DNA of 41,688 nt, taken from positions 1 through 41,688 of the forward strand of contig NZ_CALWJK010000017.1 of NCBI RefSeq assembly GCF_944380975.1, read 5' to 3'. The stretch's first letter is position 1. Each line of letters opens with the position of its first letter. Positions 37,160 to 41,688 of the stretch are shown here, piece by piece. Source of the DNA: an uncultured Agathobaculum sp. (lineage in GTDB: Bacteria; Bacillota; Clostridia; Oscillospirales; Butyricicoccaceae). The notes under the pieces are model-generated. The model made no database searches. It was not told the DNA's origin and saw only the letters and a program-made list of their open reading frames with translations. A program made the translations under genes and the position numbers.

Positions 37160-37333
37160 GGGGCTACAATAAGATTTGCGAAATACGAAAAAGCAAAATC
37201 ATTTTTGATGTAAATAGAAAAAATAGAGGGAGGGTCAAATGATACCAAAAACATAAAAAAGCAAAATCTACGATTGTTGATGTAAAAAACAAGAAATCAA
37301 AAGAAAATAAAAATTTGAAAGGACGTATTTAAA
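37160..37333 (+). promoter_or_regulatory. Long leader with an internal repeat and a five-codon ORF
   Basis: The phrase AAAAGCAAAATC, then TTGATGTAAA a few bases later, occurs at about 37189-37214 and again at about 37257-37286. The first copy can pair with GATTTGC (37173-37179). Between them AGGGAGGG precedes ATG at 37239, which encodes MIPKT and stops at 37256. Function unknown. Confidence 0.5.
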
Positions 37334-38002
37334 ATGAAAAATAAGATTGATTATAAGAATATTCTGGTGAATTATGGTTCTATGGTAGCTGAGGCCCCTA
37401 CAAAGAAACAGGGTCTTGCTTTGGTAAAGAAAGATTGGGAAGCGAAGAAGCAACAGATGGAAGTATCCATTGATACAGCCCTTGTAGATGTGGGTATTAG
37501 AATGATGACAGTAAGTAAAAAGCGATTTGATATGAAAAAATACCTTGAAACAGGTGAATTTCCTTCTTACCATGGTTGTTATGCTGATGGTTTAGATGAA
37601 GTAATTTCTCTGTTTAAGATTCTAAAAGTATTTAAGGAAGACTCTTCTGTTAAAGAGTGTCTGGATCACATTATGAGTCTATGGGCTGAGAACTTGGATA
37701 CTATGACTATCTTTGATAGAGAAGATTTCTTTGACAGAGTAGTAGACATGATGGGTTATCCAATTGAAACTTTGATGTTTTGGGACCTTCAGAAGATTTT
37801 TGATTATGACCTTGATACTATTTTTGGTGCGGAAATTGCTGATTTGCTTGACTTTAACTTTAACTTGTCAGAAGAAGAACTGATGATTTTTGAGGATTTT
37901 TCAAACCACTTTGATATTAGTATCATTATGAAATATATGTACTCAGACCTTTACGATAGAATTATTAAATCTGTATTTGGTAATAGTGTAGAGTGGTTTT
38001 AA
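37334..38002 (+). CDS. Acidic protein of unknown function
   Basis: A 222-residue soluble, mostly helical protein I do not recognise. The N-terminal 60 residues are basic to neutral (KNKIDYKNILVNYGSMVAEAPTKKQG), and the C-terminal two thirds are rich in Asp, Glu and Phe. There is no signal peptide, membrane helix or Cys motif. The ribosome site is AAAGGACG. It has a strong promoter and a long leader, which suggests it matters to the element. A tiny ORF 44 bases after its stop (MNKNFDYESV...) resembles its first residues, so a duplicated and decayed copy is likely. Confidence 0.7.
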   Translation: MKNKIDYKNILVNYGSMVAEAPTKKQGLALVKKDWEAKKQQMEVSIDTALVDVGIRMMTVSKKRFDMKKYLETGEFPSYHGCYADGLDEVISLFKILKVFKEDSSVKECLDHIMSLWAENLDTMTIFDREDFFDRVVDMMGYPIETLMFWDLQKIFDYDLDTIFGAEIADLLDFNFNLSEEELMIFEDFSNHFDISIIMKYMYSDLYDRIIKSVFGNSVEWF

Positions 38003-38015
38003 AACCACTCTACAC
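37986..38015. repeat. Perfect 30-bp palindrome at the gene end
   Basis: GTGTAGAGTGGTTTT at 37986-38000 is followed at once by its exact reverse complement to 38015. It contains the stop codon of the acidic protein. As RNA it gives an 11-bp stem with an AU loop; there is no U-tract. Confidence 0.85.
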
Positions 38016-38045
38016 AAAGAAATAAAAAGAAAAGGAGATATAACA

Positions 38046-38093
38046 TTGAATAAGAATTTTGATTATGAGAGCGTTTGGATTTTGACGAAGTAA
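38046..38093 (+). pseudogene. 15-codon ORF, possible decayed copy of the acidic gene
   Basis: TTG at 38046 follows AAGGAGAT by six bases and encodes MNKNFDYESVWILTK, then stops. The start region resembles that of the 222-residue gene at DNA level (AATAAGA then TTGATTAT). Either a remnant or a leader peptide. Confidence 0.4.
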
Positions 38094-38098
38094 TGATT

Positions 38099-38140
38099 AA
38101 GGTACTTATTTTGAAAGTGTATTTTCAAAATAAGTACCTT
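38099..38140. repeat. TGTA-loop hairpin, copy 3
   Basis: A 19-bp stem (38099-38117/38122-38140, one G-U pair) closes TGTA. The tip TTTTGAAAG/TTTTCAAAA is shared with copies 1 and 2; the lower stem (AAGGTACTTA) is different. It follows the decayed ORF. Confidence 0.8.
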
Positions 38141-38217
38141 ATAGAGGAAACCTATATCTGCCATATTCTATTCATATGCTAATTAAAAGAAGTTTTTGGA
38201 TACATAAAAGAAAAGTG
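38141..38217. other. AT-rich spacer, nothing recognised
   Basis: No gene, promoter pair or repeat that I can support. Confidence 0.5.
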
Positions 38218-38352
38218 GAAACAGTTTTAGGTCGCAATGAACATAAATAATTACTTTTATATAGCAGGACAGGTGTTTTACAGGATGGTTCGATTCCTCC
38301 TACTGCTTTTGCCCCTTGTGGGTAAACCAAATATTTTAAGGAGGAAACTGAT
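38218..38352 (+). ncRNA. Leader A with a tRNA T-arm/acceptor-like fold
   Basis: AGCAG (38263-38267) pairs with CTGCT (38303-38307). Between them a T-arm-like hairpin AGGA-(T)-GG / CCTCCT (38282-38288/38296-38301) carries the tRNA loop TTCGATT. TGAACATA (38238-38245) and a small CCC/GGG hairpin flank it. Leader B has the same parts in the same order. It ends in AAGGAGG for the next gene. It may be a cis-acting RNA or a decayed tRNA. Confidence 0.55.
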
Positions 38353-38754
38353 ATGGTAAATAATGAGATTTTTGAAGTTGAGAATGAGGAAGAGATTGAG
38401 GTGCTGGGTAAGTGTCCTATCTGTGGTAAGGTTTGTACTAAGGAAAATGATAATGAATTTACTCATGTTTATTTCTCTGAAACAGAAGACTATGAGTATG
38501 TGTGTGAAGATTGTAAAAAAAATAGTTGGTTTTGTGATTTTTGTGCAGAGTGCTATCCATGTATCAGACCTTCTAATGAGTTTGTTAGTCTGTGGGTATC
38601 AGAAGATGAAACTGTATGGATTTGCAAAGACATTGCTGATTCGTCTTATGAACAGTGTAGTAAGTGTGGTTGGTATTGTTATGAAGGTGTACTTTCAGAA
38701 GATGGCCTATGCCCTGACTGTGAATACGACAGGATTGAAGAAGAAAGAATTTGA
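38353..38754 (+). CDS. Multi-CxxC putative zinc protein, unknown function
   Basis: A 133-residue acidic protein with CxxC pairs CPIC, CEDC, CDFC plus a following AEC, CSKC with GWYC, and CPDC. They could hold two or three zinc ions in ribbon or treble-clef folds. There is no HTH, signal peptide or membrane segment. Not recognised. A perfect AAGGAGG site ends leader A. The next leader (B) starts right after its stop, suggesting the gene and its leader were once duplicated. Confidence 0.72.
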   Translation: MVNNEIFEVENEEEIEVLGKCPICGKVCTKENDNEFTHVYFSETEDYEYVCEDCKKNSWFCDFCAECYPCIRPSNEFVSLWVSEDETVWICKDIADSSYEQCSKCGWYCYEGVLSEDGLCPDCEYDRIEEERI

Positions 38755-38756
38755 TA

Positions 38757-38930
38757 GAAAATAGTTTTACGCTTATCTGAACATAGGTAAATTACCTCAA
38801 CGTGCAAAACTGGTGGAGCAGAATGGTTTTTTAGGTGGTTCGATTCCCCTACTGCTCATATCCACTTGTGGTAAGTGTTTTCCCTACTACTTGTGGATAA
38901 AAAATAATTTTTAGAAATGAGGTAATTGTT
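38757..38930 (+). ncRNA. Leader B, relative of leader A
   Basis: GAGCAG (38816-38821) pairs with CTGCTC (38852-38857), enclosing the T-arm-like hairpin AGG-(T)-GG / CCCCT (38833-38838/38846-38850) with loop TTCGATT. Both leaders keep the bulged T while the stem bases change. TGAACATA is at 38778-38785. Hairpin CCAC-TT-GTGG (38862-38871) follows. GGTGGAGCAG also resembles the D-arm of the tRNA-Thr, so descent from a tRNA is plausible. It leads to a truncated gene. Confidence 0.55.
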
Positions 38931-38954
38931 ATGTCGACAAATTCTAATATTTAG
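38931..38954 (+). pseudogene. Gene start cut off at the island edge
   Basis: GAGGT and seven bases precede ATG at 38931; the frame reads MSTNSNI and stops. Its leader is homologous to that of the zinc protein, so this is probably the 5' stub of a gene lost at the right junction. Confidence 0.45.
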
Positions 38955-39167
38955 CAGGTTATTTTCAATTAAAAATCACGCAATTCGTTTGTATTTTGGT
39001 GAATGTTCTATTTGTTTTCATTGTTATCATGATTTCTTAGTATCAAAATAGTATCACAAAAAATAGGATATTGCAAGGACTTGATATATAGAACAACGCT
39101 AAGATAAGCGATCCATGGACTCTTTTTCTTTATTATCAGATCGACAAAAGCGCAAAATATCGAAATA
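38955..39167. other. Gap, no gene seen
   Basis: AT-rich spacer between the island edge and the toxin-antitoxin promoter. No tRNA 3' end or integrase gene is visible in it. Confidence 0.5.
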
Positions 39168-39206
39168 TTGACTTTGCACATAATAAGTACTATACTTGTA
39201 GTGCAA
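39168..39206 (+). promoter_or_regulatory. Toxin-antitoxin promoter and operator
   Basis: TTGACT, 17 bases, TATACT (39191-39196). The inverted repeat TTGCAC (39174-39179) / GTGCAA (39201-39206) brackets the -10, as expected for autorepression. Confidence 0.75.
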
Positions 39207-39219
39207 GGAGGTATGCTAT

Positions 39220-39471
39220 ATGGATACTAACATGACATTTCGGATGGATAGTCAAACCAAGACCAGAATGACGGAGATTTGCGCTCAGCTAGGCATGACC
39301 ACCTCTACCGCCTTTAATATCTTCGCAAACGCCTTTGTACGAGCCAATGGTATGCCATTTGCTATAAAATTGGATTCTCCATCCTCCACGGTAACACGTG
39401 CACAAATGCTGTCCGATGCAGATGATATTTTAAGCGATTTCGCCCAGGATTACAAGAGGATGGCCGAATGA
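39220..39471 (+). CDS. RelB/DinJ-family antitoxin
   Basis: An 83-residue protein. The N-terminal ribbon-helix-helix (MTFRMDSQTKTRMTEICAQLGMTTSTAFNIFANAF) binds DNA, and the C-terminal tail is the toxin-binding part. The ATG at 39220 follows AAGGAGG; a second Met four codons on is possible. ATGA overlap with the toxin gene. Confidence 0.88.
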   Translation: MDTNMTFRMDSQTKTRMTEICAQLGMTTSTAFNIFANAFVRANGMPFAIKLDSPSSTVTRAQMLSDADDILSDFAQDYKRMAE

Positions 39472-39842
39472 TCTGGATTACAGTAGACGATGTAATTGCC
39501 ATCCATTCTCGCGTTGTTGAAAAAAGTGGTGGTTTGGATGGGCTACGCGACAGAGATATTCTGGAATCTGCTATCTCCGCACCGCTCCAATCCTTTGGCG
39601 GAACAGAGTTGTTCCCAACCGACCTTGAGAAAATTGCGAGACTTGGCTTTGGATTAGCAGCCAACCATGCGTTTTTAGACGGAAATAAGCGAATCGGAGC
39701 CATAATGGTGCAACTTCTGCTCAAATGGAATGGCTATACTCTCCAACTGCGGCAGGGTGAACTGGCAGATATGTTTATCGCCATTGCTGACGGTTCCGCA
39801 CAAGAGCAGGATTTGTTACAATGGATCAAACAGCACTTATAA
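39468..39842 (+). CDS. Doc-type (Fic fold) toxin
   Basis: A 124-residue protein. The Fic motif HAFLDGNKR is at 67-75. The NKR ending is of the Doc type, not the NGR of AMP-transferring Fic proteins. P1 Doc phosphorylates EF-Tu and stops translation; the same reaction is the best guess. The partner is a RelB/DinJ-type antitoxin instead of Phd. Length and start are standard. Confidence 0.9.
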   Translation: MIWITVDDVIAIHSRVVEKSGGLDGLRDRDILESAISAPLQSFGGTELFPTDLEKIARLGFGLAANHAFLDGNKRIGAIMVQLLLKWNGYTLQLRQGELADMFIAIADGSAQEQDLLQWIKQHL

Positions 39843-39867
39843 GAAAATCTTTATAATTTAACTACCA

Positions 39868-39907
39868 CAGGAGAGGCAATATAACTTGTTGCCTCTCCTG
39901 CTCTATT
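39868..39907 (+). terminator. Terminator after the toxin gene
   Basis: A perfect 12-bp stem (39868-39879/39889-39900) with a 9-base loop; the tail CTCTATTTTA is weak. Confidence 0.75.
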
Positions 39908-40098
39908 TTACAAGAAAATCATGTCCCCTGCTTTACACTGGCTGCATAACTTCCTTCATTTCTTTCCAAGCACAGACACAACGGACAGAGGATTGCATTA
40001 TACCATATCCTTTGTTATAACAAACTGTACATTAGGTAATAGACATTTTGTCGCAATCCCTCCATAATAAAAAAGATAAAAATATGGAGGTTTCTTAT
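39908..40098. other. Spacer before the recombinase remnant
   Basis: It contains the perfect palindrome TTTGTTATAACAAA (40011-40024). No gene. GGAGG at 40087-40091 serves the next reading frame. Confidence 0.5.
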
Positions 40099-40686
40099 AT
40101 GCAAAGTTTAAAATTTTTGATTGCAAATTATATAGAAGTATCTGAAAACATCAAAAAATTGTCACCAAACACCATAAAAGCTTATCGCATCGACCTAAAG
40201 CAGTTTGCATCTTTTACCCAAAACACTTTGGCCAAGAAGGATGTGATTAAGCGATATATTATGCATTTGAACCAACAGTTTGCCCCACGCTCTGTTAAGC
40301 GAAAGATAGCAAGTGTCCGAGCATTTTATCACGAACTATCCATAAATGGTATATTAAGGTAACACCGCATAATAAGGCAAAAAGAACCGTCCTGCTAGCA
40401 CGTAGCTTTTGGCAGAACGGTTTGCGCTTAGAATAATCTACTGTCAAACATACTCTCATCAAATACAAGAACATGGTGCAATTCTCTATAATCGAAATGG
40501 CAAGCGAATCTCTCCGCAGTCAGTTCAACGCATCATCAATAAGTATCTAAAAAAGCTAAACATACAAAGTCATATCACTCCACATATGTTTCGACACACT
40601 TTTGCAACATCTCTTTTAGAAGCAGGAATGGATATCCGATACATTCAATCACTACTAGGCCACAGTTCCATATCAACGACACAAAA
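40099..40686 (+). pseudogene. Decayed XerC/D-like tyrosine recombinase
   Basis: The first part (40099-40362) is an 88-residue core-binding domain (SPNTIKAYRIDLKQFASF, SVKRKIASVRAFYHEL) that ends in TAA. The second (from about 40440) has the catalytic-domain end [27 protein letters not shown] and [11 protein letters not shown]. The stretch with the first Arg and the Lys is missing, and the protein breaks off just before the nucleophilic Tyr. It cannot be active. Confidence 0.87.
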
Positions 40687-40847
40687 GACAAACTTCCTTT
40701 CCATGCCGAATTGCCCTTGATTAAGCACATAAAAGTTAAAATCTGCGTTGCCGCAGTCACATATTCAAGTGAATAGCTTTTAGCCTGAACATCAATTTGT
40801 TCATCTCGTTCGTCCTTAACGGGTCTTCGGGGTGATGATTGTCTCAT
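40685..40847 (-). pseudogene. Truncated membrane-protein gene
   Basis: ATG at 40847 follows AGGAGGAAA. The first 55 residues (KDERDEQIDVQAKSYSLEYV then [19 protein letters not shown]) look like a small DER-motif membrane protein. At about 40685 the frame runs into the antisense of the recombinase remnant and continues only by chance to 40575. The 3' half is lost. Confidence 0.65.
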
Positions 40848-40867
40848 AAAATGTTTCCTCCTGATTC

Positions 40868-41287
40868 TTAATTCTTAGATTCGTAGTAAACAAATGTTAA
40901 CCAATCAATCAGCAGTGAAAAAACCCATATTATAGTACTGGTGATCCCTACTGTGCCAAGTATCATATCCTTATAAATGCCACCAAGGATGGCAAAAACA
41001 AATCCTACACAAAGTAGAGTGTACTGTATAAGTTGGAATCCTTTCCGTTTTGATTTTAATTCAATCAACTGATTACGTTCATCCAGTTCTTCTACTTTGT
41101 CCTCTCGTGACTTTTTTTGTGAAATACTTCTGCCAAGACCATTTATCCCCAAGATATAACAGCAAGCCGCCCTGAAAACACTATTAAAGTTCAAGTCTCC
41201 ATTCACAAGGGTAAATATCATAACAGAAATTCCCATTGCAAGCCATAATAAGCTGAAATAAAACTTCTTTTTATTATAAATTTTCAT
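40868..41287 (-). CDS. Four-TM membrane protein with DER loop
   Basis: A 139-residue protein. Membrane segments are at about 8-27, 36-52, 85-106 and 110-135. A cytoplasmic loop (KVEELDERNQLIELKSKRKGFQ) lies between the second and third. Function unknown. It overlaps the HTH gene by 14 bases and is followed by the truncated gene of related type, so all three formed one operon. Confidence 0.75.
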   Translation of the reverse strand: MKIYNKKKFYFSLLWLAMGISVMIFTLVNGDLNFNSVFRAACCYILGINGLGRSISQKKSREDKVEELDERNQLIELKSKRKGFQLIQYTLLCVGFVFAILGGIYKDMILGTVGITSTIIWVFSLLIDWLTFVYYESKN

Positions 41288-41504
41288 ATTGCAAATCCTC
41301 CAATTCCTTATTCTCTTTTAGGCAACATAATTCCTCAACACTAACTCCAAAAACCTCTGCCATACGATATGCCAGCATGAGTGAGGGACTATATTGTTCT
41401 TTTTCGATTGATATAATGGTTCGTGATGAAACATGAACTAAATCTGCTAATTGCTGCTGCGTCATTTTTGCCGCTGTACGCAATTCTTTTACTCTTGTTT
41501 TCAT
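41274..41504 (-). CDS. YozG-type HTH regulator
   Basis: A 76-residue XRE protein (MKTRVKELRTAAKMTQQQLADLVHVSSRTIISIEKEQYSPSLMLAYRMAEVFGVSVEELC) similar to the one at 30955. The ribosome site is GGGAGG. Three palindromes around its promoter are probable operators for autoregulation. Confidence 0.88.
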   Translation of the reverse strand: MKTRVKELRTAAKMTQQQLADLVHVSSRTIISIEKEQYSPSLMLAYRMAEVFGVSVEELCCLKENKELEDLQYENL

Positions 41505-41524
41505 GCACTCCCTCCCAATAACAT

Positions 41525-41601
41525 GAAGTTAACTTCCTGTGAAGCTAACTTCATGTTATCATTCAAAAATGAATTTGTCAAGATAAAGTGAAGTGAGCTT
41601 C
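41525..41601 (-). promoter_or_regulatory. Promoter with three GAAG-N4-CTTC operators
   Basis: Minus strand TTGACA (41581-41576), 17 bases, TAACAT (41558-41553). GAAGTTAACTTC (41525-41536, perfect palindrome), GAAGCTAACTTC (41541-41552) and GAAGTGAGCTTC (41590-41601) lie in the start region and upstream of the -35. Nothing is seen in 41602-41688. Confidence 0.75.
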
Positions 41602-41688
41602 ATAATAATTTCAAACGGAATAGTAGGATTGCTGTCTATCAAATTCCTGTGTGTTACTTTATGGCACATGAGCATTCGCACCAGGGTT

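Larger units (their letters stand above)
32549..38955. mobile_element. AT-rich genomic island inserted in tRNA-Thr
   Basis: The left edge is the break in the tRNA-Thr. Base composition and codon use change sharply from GC-rich to AT-rich. Contents are a spare tRNA-Thr, two XRE regulators, a secreted S-layer homology protein, a SprT-like protein, genes without known function, repeated hairpins and decayed reading frames. The right edge of the AT-rich block is near 38955, inside a truncated gene. No intact integrase, relaxase or replication gene is inside, and I find no convincing direct att repeat, so the mobility class is unknown. Confidence 0.6.

Noticed and set aside
38046-38140. Recoding of stop codons to extend the tiny ORFs
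   Set aside because: Several stops of all three kinds follow in every frame, so no plausible longer protein results.
38892-38900. Perfect DnaA box in leader B as an element origin
   Set aside because: A single box without repeats or a replication gene; chance is likely in AT-rich DNA.
32547-38987. CGAATTGC at the left edge and its reverse complement at 38980-38987 as insertion ends
   Set aside because: Only 8 bases, inverted instead of direct, and off the apparent right boundary.
32500-40686. CRISPR array in the AT-rich region
   Set aside because: Repeats are few, irregularly spaced and differ in stem sequence; no cas genes.

Overview
The window looks like the replication-origin region of a GC-rich member of the Clostridia. 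The oriC gene order, RemB, a YozG-type regulator and S-layer homology cargo all fit a gut Oscillospirales-like organism, but this taxonomy is inference only. Genes left of about 21.4 kb lie almost entirely on the minus strand, and dnaA to gyrA lie on the plus strand. This is the usual divergent layout around a bidirectional origin. The dnaA-dnaN gap holds DnaA boxes, a GC-rich spacer and a DnaA-trio-like CTACTACTACGA run.

Left arm, reading away from the origin: rpmH, rnpA, yidD, yidC, jag/khpB, mnmE, mnmG, rsmG, noc, two parS sites, parA, parB, a coiled-coil membrane protein, serS and a hotdog thioesterase. Next come an AlkA-type glycosylase, tRNA-Leu(UAG), a minus-strand set of FG-GAP-like lipoprotein, response regulator, sensor kinase, DUF1385 protein and prmC, then a LexA-type box, recA and recX.

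Right arm: dnaA, dnaN, an S4-domain protein, recF, remB, gyrB and gyrA, then a membrane-protein/HTH module with an operator over its -10. After that lies rpsF-ssb-rpsR, which is transcribed head-on to the fork.

From about 32.55 kb the DNA becomes visibly AT-rich. The 5' half of a tRNA-Thr(CGU) gene stops abruptly, and a second, complete tRNA-Thr(CGU) with its own promoter and terminator follows. The island that starts here carries a DUF6809-like protein, two XRE regulators, a secreted S-layer homology protein, a SprT-like metalloprotein, an unknown acidic protein and a multi-CxxC protein. Its intergenic DNA is unusually structured. It has a repeated hairpin family with a TGTA loop and co-varying stems, two related leaders containing a tRNA T-arm/acceptor-like fold, a ribosome-binding site buried in a stem, and several tiny ORFs with good ribosome-binding sites. 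The AT-rich block ends at a truncated gene near 38.95 kb.

The remainder is accessory DNA. It holds a DinJ/RelB-Doc toxin-antitoxin pair, a decayed tyrosine recombinase, a truncated membrane-protein gene, and a YozG-type HTH/membrane operon with three GAAG-N4-CTTC operators.
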